Shown here: positions 48,515 to 59,427 of the stretch, piece after piece | Layout: each line of letters starts with the position of its first letter | How positions within the stretch are numbered: the stretch's first letter is position 1 | DNA from: Oikopleura dioica | Lineage: Eukaryota > Chordata > Appendicularia > Copelata > Oikopleuridae | Length of the DNA: 64,000 bases | Direction: 5' to 3' | NCBI GenBank assembly: GCA_907165135.1 | Contig: OU015566.1 | Coordinates: 932,501 to 996,500, forward strand | Made by a program: the position numbers and the translations under genes | Notes under the pieces: model-generated | What the model was told of the DNA's origin: nothing | The model's input: the letters and a program-made list of their open reading frames with translations, nothing else | The model's database searches: none

Positions 48515-48902
48515 GAGACTACAATTTACGAGAGCTCTTCGGTGCAAATTTGAAAATCTTTTTGATCTTCAAGACGAAAATTTGCAAGATTTGAAAGATT
48601 GATGGTTCCCCGATTTTTGGATCGAAACTGAGCTGAACTTTATTTTTAACTGGCCGAATCGACGAGGAAGATCACGATAAGTACTGCCAAATTAATTTGA
48701 AGAGACTTGGACTTTAAAAAAATCGCTTTTTTGCCAAGTAAAATCTTATAAAAACTGTCTCCCTGGCAACGAAAGTACGAAGATCTTTCTTTCTGTCTGC
48801 CGGTCAAACTCGCCAAGGTCAGACAATTGTATTTTGCAAATTAATCGTCTTCTTGAAAGTCACGTCTTAAAGATTATTTGCTGTCTTTCAATAGCCGGTA
48901 TA

Positions 48903-48912
48903 GCGTATAAAA
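48903..48912 (+). promoter_or_regulatory. TATAAAAG box without an identified gene
   Basis: GCGTATAAAAGCGAGCC is an excellent TATA element followed by an A/C-rich leader-like region. No start codon with a useful ORF follows within several hundred bases. Confidence 0.4.
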
Positions 48913-49803
48913 GCGAGCCAGTTTCTTCGAAACTCGAAATACCGTTTCTTCTCACAAAAAAAACGGAACTTCTTTTTTCACTTTTTTAACATTTGTTCAT
49001 ATTATCCAGAAAGACGAGAAATTCGAGAAAGAATAGAGTAACCAAAACTCAAAGCCGGAAATTCTTCGCGATTCAGGTCCTCACTTCCAGTCAACAAACG
49101 GACAATTTCGGGAGGTTCTTCTTTTTGGAAAGTCCCAAGATTTTGACAGGTGCTTGAGAGATATCTGTTTCTGGACATTTCGAAAAATTAGAGATTTCTA
49201 AGCTTATTTGCTACTTCAAAAGTAAGACTGCTTGTAACTTCACTTAGTTATAAGCAATTTCTGAAGGCTGTAGTTATTTTATGATGTTTTTGACTGGAAT
49301 TATGTCGAAATTAACAAAGTAGCATAGGACGATTTTGGGTGCGAACGGCCGCGCCACGCGCCGTTTTTCCGATAGAATCCCTACGGATATATATTAAAAA
49401 TATTAAAAATATCAAAAAATTTTAATAAAATTGATTTATGATACTAATCTATCAATTGTTTCTTCAAGTGTTTGTTATCAGGTCGCGCAAATATACCCCT
49501 TGGCCATCGAGAAAATAAAGCGCGCTAATGCTTTTTGGGCTTCCCGCGCAGAGCGTAAAGGCGCTTTCCCCCTCGTCACTTTTCCTGCTCCAGCGCCCGG
49601 AGCAGCCGTTTTCCTGCCCCAAGCGCGTGGAGTTTTTGGCGCCCGAGAGCAAACCGTGCTCCAAAAAAACGCCACGGATTCGAGACCCAGATTCAGGATC
49701 CATCCACAGAGTTGACTAAGCGCGACACTCATCTCTCCTCTCGAGCGCCGGTCGGCTCGCGGCCAAGTCAATTAGTAAGTGCGCGCTAGCGAGCTCCCAG
49801 GGG

Positions 49804-49818
49804 ATATATAACCCGCCC
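49804..49818 (+). promoter_or_regulatory. TATA box of the 49888 gene
   Basis: GATATATAACCCGCCC lies about 80 bases before the ATG, downstream of a GC-rich region (49500-49800). Fifteen bases are shared with the T-box promoter. Confidence 0.65.
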
Positions 49819-49887
49819 GCGGTGATCGTCTTCATCACAACAAAAAAGCACTTCAAAAGTATTTTTCCTTTTCGAAACGAGCTACAG

Positions 49888-50457
49888 ATGTCAATCAACA
49901 CAAAACGACCTCGATCGAAATCGCCCGCCGCTAAAGTCCCGCTTCGTAAAATTTCACCAAATTTGCCTTCGTTGAAAAACCACCTAAAGCCGCGTGGTCG
50001 ACCGAATGACTCAGTAAAGAGAGCCGAATCCCTCAAGCGACCTTCAAGCCCGACTCCAGTGCAGAAAAAGAGCGAAAAGAGACGAGCAATCGACAGCCAG
50101 GGAGCCCGGCCAAAACCATCAAGCTATCTTCGGCTTGATAGGTGTTCAAAGCACTCCTGGAGCCATTCCTTTTGCCGCGAATGGGGGCTCAACTGGCAGG
50201 GGATGTCGCGTAACAACCCCTTACCACGCACCGAAATCGAAGGGTTTCCGGATTTAACCCTGTTCCCCCTTGGCCCGCCAAAAACAACCCAACCTGAATG
50301 GTATCTCCGAATCATGACAGCTCCCGATGAAGATGACCCTGCTTTTATTGGTCCTCGAAGAGAGGAAAAGCCACAGACCAGTTTGTGCTTCCGCGAACAT
50401 AAAATCTTCATGGATGGACTCAAGTTCTGGCGAAATATGGAAAACGATGATTTTTAA
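49888..50457 (+). CDS. Single-exon basic protein, unknown function
   Basis: ATG 49888 (acagATGTC) opens 189 codons. The first 90 residues are basic and Ser/Pro-rich (TKRPRSKSPAAKVPLRK, KRPSSPTPVQKKSEKRR), like a nuclear, disordered region. The second half is folded-looking and Trp/Pro-rich (SWSHSFCREWGLNWQ, TTQPEWYLRIMTAPDEDDPA, FREHKIFMDGLKFW). I do not recognise it. No introns are seen, unlike its neighbours. Its core promoter matches that of the T-box gene. A chromatin or RNA-binding role would be a guess. Confidence 0.75.
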   Translation: MSINTKRPRSKSPAAKVPLRKISPNLPSLKNHLKPRGRPNDSVKRAESLKRPSSPTPVQKKSEKRRAIDSQGARPKPSSYLRLDRCSKHSWSHSFCREWGLNWQGMSRNNPLPRTEIEGFPDLTLFPLGPPKTTQPEWYLRIMTAPDEDDPAFIGPRREEKPQTSLCFREHKIFMDGLKFWRNMENDDF

Positions 50458-51305
50458 TTCTGCTTTTTCCTACTGTAAATATTGATTTTTCTGTACTTAG
50501 TTCAACGGCTTCTGATAGAAGCTCCATCTGCCATATCTATTTCTGCTCATTCTATAACGGATACAATACAATTGATTATTCGAATCTCTTCTTGATTTCC
50601 TCGCTCAGCAGGTTTCCAACCAAAGATGAACTTTAAAAAATCAAGAAGCTAAAGAAATTCCTCTCAAATGAAATTCCTTAATTTATCAGCAAAAACCAGA
50701 GTGACAGAAAAACAGAACTCGACTCTGCCGATAAGAACTTCGAGGAGCGCAAAAGTGTGAACAGATAATCTTATCAAGCTATCCTCTTTGTTTTTCTTTG
50801 AGAAAGTGTGCGCGCTAGAATACCAAAACTAATCATGCATTTAGGCGGAAATATTCGACTTTTCCGGGTGAAAATTTCACCTTCTTCCCACCAAAAATGA
50901 ATATTGCTAATCCTTTCCGCTAGAAAAAAAATCTTCTTCTTCTTGTGAATTGAAAGAGCTGTGTTTTCAGGCGATTCAAAAAGGTCTCAAAGCCGGTTAC
51001 CTGTGCAGAAAACCTGACTCAGGTTTTATTCACAATAAAAACAGAATCATAAAAATTTAGGATCATTTATTTATACATGGCAGAAACGCATAAAAAAAAC
51101 ACGGGAAAAATAATTTCTTCCTTGATTTTCTTCTTGTCTCTTTTCCTCATCTTCATTTTATCGCAACAAGAAGGAGAAAAATAGCAAAAGAGAATCGCGG
51201 AATCGAAAAATTGGAAAAGAAAGAAAAAATAAAATTTAAGTTTTTCAAGCGATCAGATTTTTTTTTTGAAAGAAGAAAGAAAATTTCGGGAAAAGGGTTG
51301 AGCTA
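50458..51305. other. Intergenic interval
   Basis: AT-rich with no supported gene. At 50985-51040 there is a solo family B end (GGTTACCTGTGCAGAAAACC, CTGACTCAGG). Confidence 0.5.
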
Positions 51306-53650
51306 CTACACGAGACCGTCGTAGAGTGAAAGAGCTTGGACGATGGATTTGTCTTGTTTCGCGCCTTCGAGGAATTCTTCTTTTGAGAGCTCGCCGTTTC
51401 CATCCTGAAGGGGAGAGGTTAGGGTTTTACAAGCGTTGGGGTCCGCATAATTGGGGTCCCCTTACTTGGGGTACACCTAGCTGGGGTCTCCTTAGTTGGG
51501 GTCCCCATAGTAGGGGCCCCCTTAGTTGGGGTCCTCTTAGTTGGGGTCCCCTTACTTGAGGTCTGCTTAGCTGGGGTCCCCTTAATTGGGGTCCCCATAG
51601 AAGGGGCCCCTTAGCTGGGGTTCTCTTAGTTGGGGTCCCCTTATTTTGGGTCCCCATAGACTATGGGCCATAGTTGAGGTCTACTAAGTTGGCGTCCTCT
51701 TAAGGATATAGCCTATGAAATTGAACTTTCATAGCGCCTAAATGCGACGACGGATCATTTTATTTCAAGAACCATCCTATCTAAAAATGTATGCAGAACT
51801 CGATTCTGGTACTCGTTTAAAAATTTTCATTAGAATTTTTCTCTGTAGAGCGTTTTGAAATCTTACGATCGCGATTTCTCGAAATTTTTACACTAAATCG
51901 CTAAAACAAAACCAATGACTGCATTAGCAAAATGCTAAACTAAAATATTGTGGCTAAAAAATCCTCAAACTCGGCCAAATTTTCATTCTAGTGTTTTCCT
52001 CTTTCTTGCTCTTGTTTTTCTTCCATGCGCGCTTTTTTGGGTCCAACCAATCAGAGCGATCTTTCAAACGCGCAGACTCTCTCGGGAAAGAGGAGTCGAG
52101 AGATTGAGCACCCAGCGCAGCGCTTTTTACACTATTCACGCGCCGAGGAAGCCTCATGGAAATGGCTCTAAAATCGGTTTTTGTCGGGATAAGAGAAAAC
52201 CAAAGCCACAATATTGTAGATAAGGGTCTAGATTACTTTTCTATCAAAAAAACTCGACCGATTTAATGTAAATATTTCGAGAAATCGCGATCGTAAGATT
52301 TCAAAACGCTCTACAGAGAAAAATTCTAATGAAAATTTTTAAACGAGTACCAGAATCGAGTTCTGCATACATTTTTAGATAGGATGGTTCTTGAAATAAA
52401 ATGATCCGTCGTCGCATTTAGGCGCTATGAAAGTTCAATTTCATAGGCTATATCCTTAATTCGGATCCCCTTCAATGGGCTCCCCTTAGTTGGGGTCAAC
52501 TTAGTTTGGGTTTTAAGGGGGATGTTGTGATAAACTTACGGTATCCATGAGATTGAAGATTCTATCGACTCGTTTCTCAGGAGTGTTATCATCGTCCTTG
52601 AAGTTGGCATGATTTCCTACCATAGAAAAGATAGCTGTTTGTTGAGGTCAATAAATATTCAAGAATTATACAAGTCGTGGTCCTCGTCATTTGACGTTAT
52701 GAAATTTATCGACCGTGGCTTTGACAATCTGAAGCATTTCGTCTCGCGTGATGGTTCCGTTGTTGTCCAAATCGTACAGTCGGAAAGCCCCTAAATCATA
52801 GTTTTGCGCAATGAAAAGATTAAGAATGACGTACATTCGAGCTTGTCCTCAAGTCGGCCGCGGGAAGTGATGGAAAGAGCTTGAAGAAACTCTTCGAATT
52901 CGATCGATCCGTCGCCGTTTTCGTCGAAGACATTGAAGACGAATCTGAAAAAGAGCCATTTAGAGCGTTAATTTTTTAAGAAAGCTTACGCAGCAAAAGC
53001 GCTTGGGTCGCCATGAGGAAAGAATTGGTTGTAAATCTTGGCAAATTCATTCTTTGTCAATTTTCCGGTCGGGCAATCCTTCAGAAAACCATCGTGCCAG
53101 TGGCGGATCTCTTCCGGAGTGACTAAAATGGAATGTTTTTATTGCTCGATTCGTAAATTGGGTGACCCAAATTGGGACGCTTTATTTGCTTGTTTTGTTA
53201 ATAAAAATATGCTCAACAACAACTATTGTTTTGATTTTTCGCTGTTCGGCAGACAGAATATACAAAATGACTGTATTATATCCTGTTTGCTTGCAAAAAA
53301 ACGGAGTAAATATGCGAAAAAACAGAAGTTTTTGATCTTCTAGTTCTTCGTTTTTCGGCAAATAAAGCTTCAAATTTTGTATTTCGAGTCGAAAGTAGCT
53401 CATTTGTACTCGAAATCCGAAACTTAGGGTGAAAATAGAGGTAAAAAAATTCAAATTCACCGAAAATTCCCTGGTTTTTGCCAAAAATTTGGCTTTTTCG
53501 ATCATTTTTTTGTTGAATATTATATCAAAAATTTTTGGGAATATTTCAAAAAACCAATATAACCATGAAAAACTATCCGAACTTACACTTGGTCTTCTCA
53601 CTGAGCTCATTGATAGCCTGTGGGTTGAGCTTTGACTTGTGCGCACCCAT
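51306..53650 (-). CDS. NCS1: Neuronal calcium sensor 1 (frequenin)
   Basis: Exons: 53587-53650, 52990-53122, 52835-52944, 52714-52790, 52540-52634, 51306-51404. The protein starts MGAHKSKL, a myristoylation signal, and ends [12 protein letters not shown], the NCS-1 hallmark. It has a degenerate first EF hand ([13 protein letters not shown], with Cys-Pro as in the family) and three canonical calcium loops: [24 protein letters not shown] and [12 protein letters not shown]. Family role: a calcium-myristoyl switch acting on PI4-kinase, receptors and exocytosis in neurons. The fourth-to-fifth exon joint does not keep phase with any GT donor I can see. The last intron (51405-52539) holds a minisatellite interrupted by a foldback element. 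Confidence 0.93.
51430..51700. repeat. TTGGGGTCCCCTTAG minisatellite (left part)
   Basis: About 17 imperfect copies of a 15-16-base unit, each with an internal GGGGTCCCC palindrome. It resumes at 52460-52525 on the far side of the foldback element, so it was one array before insertion. Confidence 0.9.
51704..52455. mobile_element. 752-base foldback element with TTAA duplication
   Basis: Arms of about 185 bases (51704-51888 and 52270-52455) are near-perfect reverse complements, beginning GGATATAGCCTATGAAATTG. TTAA stands on both sides. The interior has its own inverted ends (CTAAAATATTGTGGCTAA against AGCCACAATATTGTAG), suggesting one element inside another. No transposase frame is seen. Confidence 0.92.
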
Positions 53651-55900
53651 CTCTTCTCGCGATTCTTCTTCAGAAATTTTCGATAAATCGAGCTTCAAGG
53701 GTACCTGCTTTGGGTAGCCTTAAAAGCGAATGTCACTTTTTACTCGCTCAAAATATCGCTCAAAAAGTACCTTTATCCTCCGCTCAACGAAGATTTTTGA
53801 TGCTCTCTCTTTTTGGTCTCTGAAGAAAGTGAACAGAAACGGGGCCGGATCGGACTCGTAAAATCGTAAAAATTGCGAGTTGTTGATGCTCAGCTATATC
53901 TTCGTAAAAACGGGTTCTGCTCGGCTGTAGCTGGAGCTCGTAAAAACCAAACGAGACAGACTATGCTTCCGCGCTTCCACGCAGCTCAACTCTCAACTCT
54001 CGGCACCTAAAGCGATAAAAATTAGAAAAAAAATGGCCGCCTTCTATTCTGGGTATTTTAGGAGATCGCCGGCGAAAATCAGCTGGCTAGAATTCAAGTT
54101 GTTTGCGGATAATCTTCGCTTCGGGGCGAAACTAGAAATTTCTACAAAATTTTTAGTAAAGATTTAAATTTTTAACTGAAACAAATTTTCAAATAAAAAA
54201 ATTTTTAATAAAGAATATTCTTACCTGGCCTAATTTTTTCTCTGTATAATTTTACGTGTCAGTAATCCAAGCGTAAAATACTCTCGAATCGAATTTGAAT
54301 CACTGTTCGCCAATAATGGCAATGGAAGATGATGGAAAGCGAGATTGGCACATTTGCGCGTCTGTATTATTATTGACAGGCATTGGGAAAAGCGGGACTT
54401 TCATGATTCGATAAGTCCATCGATTAATGCTCAATGCAGAATTGACAGAAGCCTCAGTAACGTTCCCGAAATCAGATTTTTGCGGATTTTTTCTCTGCTT
54501 TGTCGGAAATAAAGAGCTTTCGCTCATCGCAAGTTTTTTATCAATTTATTTTTTTTTCTATTCTATTTGGAAGAAATCAAAGTTTCAGAAGACAGATTGA
54601 CTAAGACAGCTTAGCTTACTACTTCGCTCAAAAAGCTAAGCTTAGCCAATCAGCCAGCAAAGCGAAATTTCTTCCTTGACAAAGATCGCTTGGTTGAACA
54701 ATTTTGAAAAGTTGCTTCTCAAAATTCAGCTAAGCATATCTAAGGCAAAAGATATTTAGCTCAGCATTGCTTATTTACGAAAGATCGGCCATTTTCCCTG
54801 TAGCCAACTTTGTTCCCATCTTAGTTTAATTTCTATCCCCCTTGCTATCCCCCTGCTGAGCTCAGCTGACCCTCACCTCAAAATTGCTGAGCTGAGCTTA
54901 GCTGGAGCTCACCTAGCTCAGCTCAGAAAATTTGCAATTCTGACCCTTATCCTAACTCTAGCTACAAGCCCCCTAACCCTAACCATAATTTTTCCTCATA
55001 AAATTATGAAAAATTTTGTACTTCTGAATCTTACCTTAATTTTGAGCAGGGTTCCAAGAGAGAACTCGAATATCTATCTCACAAAAGCTTGGGAAAGAAC
55101 GAGAAAGAGCGAGGTCAATTATATTAAAAATCCTTCTCAATTGACAAAGCTCTTTAGATTTGATAGCCGACGCGTTTTTATGCCGCCATTTCTCTTTCTT
55201 TTTGACTCTATTTGCCCTTCTGAAGAAGCTGTAATTATCATTTCCTGGCGCTCTTTTTTACCTTTTTTTTTTGGAAAAGTTCAAAACATCGTTTTTTTTT
55301 CTTTTCTAGCGTGAACCCTCTGCTCCTTTTTATAGAGCTCAAAAGCGCGAAAAGAGGCTTTTGAAAAGATGACCTTTTGGGAAATGCGAAGGGATGAAAA
55401 GGTTTGATTGTTTACCCACAATGGAATATTCATCAGCACATCTTAGCGGTTAGCGGCCCAAAAAAGAAGACGAAAATGCGAAAATAAAGAGCCCGCGCAA
55501 TTATCGAATCTGGACATATGTTACTGTAGTTGACAAAAAGAGCAGTAAGAATCCAGTTTTATATATTTATGCATAGAATATTTTTGAAAAAGACCATTAT
55601 TGAAAAGTTTTCCTATTCAACGAAAAAAATTGAAGGAATCTAGGGTCACCTTTTTTCCTTGATTGTCAAAAATCTCATGATTTATTCAAAATGGCCCATT
55701 TCCGCATGATAGATAACACTGATAGATTCCGATCTCTTTCGAATACGACGAAAGAGCTACTTCGTGTTAGCTGTCCTGTCAGAAATAATTCCGGTACTTT
55801 CAAATTTATGCGTGTTTTTATTTGCGCATATTCTTCAAATAGCTTTTCTATTTCTCATAAATGCGGACAATTTTTTTTATTTTCCAAGAGAAGATTTTTA
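53651..55900. other. Intergenic interval
   Basis: No supported gene. An AGCTGAGCTC/TTGCAATTCTG element fragment lies at 54840-54950, followed by CCCTAACCCTAACC. ORFs at 54300-54527 and 55006-55314 lack any family or splice support. Confidence 0.5.
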
Positions 55901-55909
55901 TCAATCGAG

Positions 55910-57473
55910 ATGAGAAGAAAAACGATTGGAATTATTCTTCTGCTTTTTGGTTGAAAACAATGTAATTATTCTTTCAAGGCTTAAAATTTTTAAGGGATAT
56001 GTTCTTTGATCGTCGGCATCGTGATTCCAGCGGTCTACAGTAGTTCAGGAAAAACGACACCTTCTTCGACACAAACGATGACGTCTTCATCTCTTCCAAT
56101 GTCTTCGACTTCAACGATGAATTCAACAATAATAATTTCAACGTTATCTGAACAATTGACAGCTTCATCAACTACAGCTTTCTCATCAAATAACACACCG
56201 TCGAACATATCAACTACGGCAGGAACGCCAGTAACTGAACCATCAACAAAAACATTAGCTCCTTCTTCAACCTCAATTTCAAAACTTACAACTGTAACAA
56301 CAAGGACTACAACAACAACAGCGCCACTTATGACATCAGCTGAATCAGAACTAACAATAACCTCGACAGCAACAACATCTTCAATAGCAACTACAACATT
56401 GACACCCACAACAACAGTAACAACTACGACGACTTACACTACAACAAGCAAAGGTTTTGTTCGACCAGGACAGAGTTGCAAATTTGGCTTTATTTTTGCT
56501 GAGCTGAGCTGAGCTGCCCTGAGTGAGAAATTCTCTGAGCTGAGCTGGCCTATTTCGGAGCTCACTCAGCTGAGCTGAGCTGAGTTGGCCATTTTCAGAG
56601 GTCATTGAGCTGAGCTGAGCTGAGCAGACCTTTTTTTAGGTAGTTGAGCTGAGCTGAGCAGACCCTAATTAGAGCTGAGCTGAGCTGAGTGAGCTGGGTT
56701 GAGCTGTTTTTTACCGTTTTTAGTAGTAAAATTGTGTAAAAATCATTGAGTTGAGCTGAGCTGAGCAGAACAGATCATGTTCGAGAATAATTGAGCTGAG
56801 CTGAGTGATTATTGTCTGAGCTGAGCTGAGCTGAGCAGATAAATTCATTTTCGAAAATCAGTGAGCTGAGCTGAGCTCTCAGCCAGCTCAGCTCAGCAAA
56901 TTTGCAACTCTGGACCAGAAGGCCAGTATGATTTTGATCTTTGGCCGAATGGAGCCACTGTTGTTGACATGGACTGGAAGGTAGTGGGACTAAGCAGAAT
57001 CCTATTATTATTCATCAATTTAGTTGTTTGTCTCCTATGATACAGATCCAAGAACAGAGCCTGAAGCAATAAGTGTACGACCGGAGAGGGACTGTCTTTT
57101 CTTTGAATCCACGGAAGAGCTCTATAAATTCAAAATTAAAGATCCCGAAACAAACTCTTATCTTCGAGAGAACATGGATACGAAACTTGTTTATAAAGAC
57201 GGCGAAGATGAAGGCACCGTTTTTTTCTTTGAAAAACATGGAAAGGTGCGTACTTGCTGATTGCCTTTTAAATAAGAAAAGCAATTTTAAAAATTATTAA
57301 CGCTTATTCTGAAGGGAAACGCCGAATGGTTTTACATTAAATCAGAATCCGATTACTACTGGAGGTCAAGAAGTTCCACTGATAACGACGCTGCCTCTGT
57401 AAAACTGAAAGAAGAAGTAACTGAAGACAAAAATAAACCAAGATTTCAATATATGATACAAGAATGTATTTAA
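55910..57473 (+). CDS. Thr-rich membrane-anchored protein interrupted by a MITE
   Basis: Exons: 55910-55949, 55995-56980 (interrupted by the element 56471-56912), 57024-57245, 57315-57473. The N-terminus MRRKTIGIILLLFGICSLIV is a signal anchor split by a phase-1 intron exactly as in the lectin genes. A Thr/Ser stalk of about 140 residues follows. The ectodomain then begins GQYDFDLWPNGATVVDMDWK, continues VSYDTDPRTEPEAISVRPER and ends FQYMIQECI. No family is recognised. The element adds a premature stop shortly after its left end. Without it and one 8-base target copy the exon is continuous, so the insertion is probably recent, or the element is removed at RNA level, or this allele is null. 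Confidence 0.7.
56471..56912. mobile_element. 442-base AGCTGAGCTC MITE in a coding exon
   Basis: The ends CAGAGTTGCAAATTTGG and CAAATTTGCAACTCTG are inverted repeats. It is flanked by GACCAGGA and GACCAGAA, an 8-base target duplication with one difference. The interior is mostly GAGCTGAGCTGAGCTGAG repeats, inverted near the right end. Confidence 0.9.
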
Positions 57474-57600
57474 CTGTTATCTTATTGGATATTTTCCTAT
57501 TTATTGATTTGAATAAATATACTTAAAAACGTCACAACTTGTCACATGTGCACCCGAGACTGGTGAATAAATCTGCAATTCTAGCGCTGTAAAGCCACGA

Positions 57601-57957
57601 TTATATCGCCGAATATTGTATAAGCCAGTTTTGCGAGCGCTTCGATCTGACGTCATTGATTTTATTTCGAACTAGATTTTTTATACAGTTGTTTGTCGAT
57701 AATTGCATGTAAAGAATGTTTGATTTCCATATTCCGCAAAAGTCGTCTTTTTTAATCATCATCAGAAATCTGTTTTTGTTTACTTGTTCGGAGTTGATCA
57801 TTTCCTGAGCGTAAGAAAAGCCGGTCAAGCAATGCTGCTCTACTTGGTCATCTCCTCCGACATTGGTAAAAGACGTGCCGCATAAGTTCATTGAAAAACA
57901 AGGTCTAGGCTGACCGGGCCCGATCGTAAAGTACCAAATTATTACTAAAATGAGCAA
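57601..57957 (-). CDS. Unknown Cys-rich protein, 3' exon
   Basis: The frame includes PGQPRPCFSMNLCGTSF, GDDQVEQHCLTGFSYAQ and KKDDFCGIWKSNILYMQ, then a stop. There are five cysteines, no Thr stalk and no recognised domain. A possible first exon lies just upstream (ATG 58087, MVKKQTPQNSTKKAFSF...), hydrophobic enough for a signal anchor, but no standard donor/acceptor pair joins the two in phase. Confidence 0.5.
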   Translation of the reverse strand: MLILVIIWYFTIGPGQPRPCFSMNLCGTSFTNVGGDDQVEQHCLTGFSYAQEMINSEQVNKNRFLMMIKKDDFCGIWKSNILYMQLSTNNCIKNLVRNKINDVRSKRSQNWLIQYSAI

Positions 57958-58535
57958 ATCTCAACTGTCTACTTTTTTCAATTCCTACTTCCATAAGCAA
58001 GGCCAAAGAGCGAGGTGCTAATGGCAAAGCATAAAGGAATGAAAAAGCTTTTTTGGTGGAATTTTGAGGAGTCTGTTTTTTGACCATTTTTTTTTAAAAG
58101 AAAAATTTCGATCCCTTTATCGAGGTCTTTCCTGAAGGATAAATTTTATTTCTCCTCGAAAAATTATTCTTCATATGTTTCTCTCTTTTCGTAAGCGTCA
58201 TTTTCAAGCTATGAAAATTTCAAAATGCTTTTCTGTCAAAAATCACAAGTCCAAAATGTTTTTCCAAAAAGACAAAAGGCAGATTATCTCAGAAGGTGCG
58301 CTTTATTCAGAATCTTTAGATGTGCGTGCTTCTCAATGAAGTCGCAGTCAGATTTCTTTTCAGTCCAGGTGTTGTTGGAAGGGAACGACGCTCGGTTCTC
58401 GGCGTGAAGTCGCTGATTGTACTCGCGCGTGGCAGATTTTTCTCAGAACTACAAGCATTTTTGAGTGTTTTCTTTTAATAAAAATGAGTCTCGATTAAAG
58501 ACAGTGAGATTGTTTAACTTTCAAAGTGGCAATTA

Positions 58536-58805
58536 TTGGGGGAGATGTCAGGAACCGACAAAAAATTCGACAAATTATGCGTAAAAATTTTCAACCAATC
58601 AGAAGCCTAGATTCGGCTGGCCGGCCAATAAGCAGCCGAGTTGCCGGGGTGGCGTCAGGAAGCGACAAAAAATTTTTGACAAATTTTTCGTAGGACAATA
58701 TTCTACTCGGCTGCTCATTGGCCGGTGAGCCGAATTCTTGCTTCTGATTGGTAGAAAAGATTCAAACAAAATTTGACGAGATATTTTGTCGGTTTCTGAC
58801 GCCCT
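58536..58805. mobile_element. GGAACCGAC-family MITE, largest copy
   Basis: The left end GGGGGAGATGTCAGGAACCG and right end TCGGTTTCTGACGCCCTCCC are inverted. The interior contains a full second pair (GGCGTCAGGAAGCGACAAAA at 58652), with CCAATCAGAAGCC and CTTCTGATTGG motifs facing each other. Possibly two elements head to head. Confidence 0.8.
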
Positions 58806-59427
58806 CCCTAAATTGCCTCCTAAAATTTTAAAAGATGCTGTTTCTTGACTCAAAAAATTGACTAAAAACTAACCAAAATGAAAATCCTGTATTTAAGAAA
58901 AGACTAACCTGTCGCTAAGTTGTTTCCTCAAAACTGAAGGCGTCTTTCGCATGCAAACTGATGGACTAAATGTAGAAGCTCAAAATGAAAATGGTCTTTT
59001 TTATCCCAAAAACCTACCTTGGGCAGCTTGAATTACTTTTCCTACTCAATCTGTTTGCTTGAATCAAATTTTGGTAGTCTTCATCATTTTCGTTTGATTT
59101 TTCTCTCTTTTGCTCTGCGTTTTTCGATTTTTCCTCGACTCCGATTAGTTTCGATATTTTTTCTGAACAGAATTGAGTTCTTGAAAAGAGAATTTTTTCT
59201 TACTAAGAAGGTTCATTTTCTCTGTTTCAGGGAAAAAGCTAGTGACACTTCGCTCAGAAACGGCTAGCATTGAGCTTTTAGTGGCGATAATGATCCCGAA
59301 TAAAACAGGACGTTAATCACAGACAGTAAGGTGACTGAATAAGATTGGGTGCTGAAAGTCATCTGGCCCACCTCGAAGTTTTATCACGTGACAATTTCAA
59401 GGGATCTTAAATGACCCGATGGGTGAA

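Larger units (their letters stand above)
46804..49480. other. Gene-poor interval
   Basis: Contains a fragment of family B ends at 46835-46880 (CTGAGTCAGGG), the GCGAAGCG element at 47750-48514, and a TATAAAAG promoter-like site at 48903. Shadow ORFs here lack splice partners or domains. Confidence 0.5.

Noticed and set aside
49660-49700. GGTCTCGAATCC-like T-loop on the minus strand
   Set aside because: No acceptor stem, D-arm or anticodon arm can be folded at tRNA spacing.
49464-49771. Overlapping ORFs on both strands in a GC-rich region
   Set aside because: GC-rich DNA has few stops; the region is better explained as the promoter of the gene at 49888.
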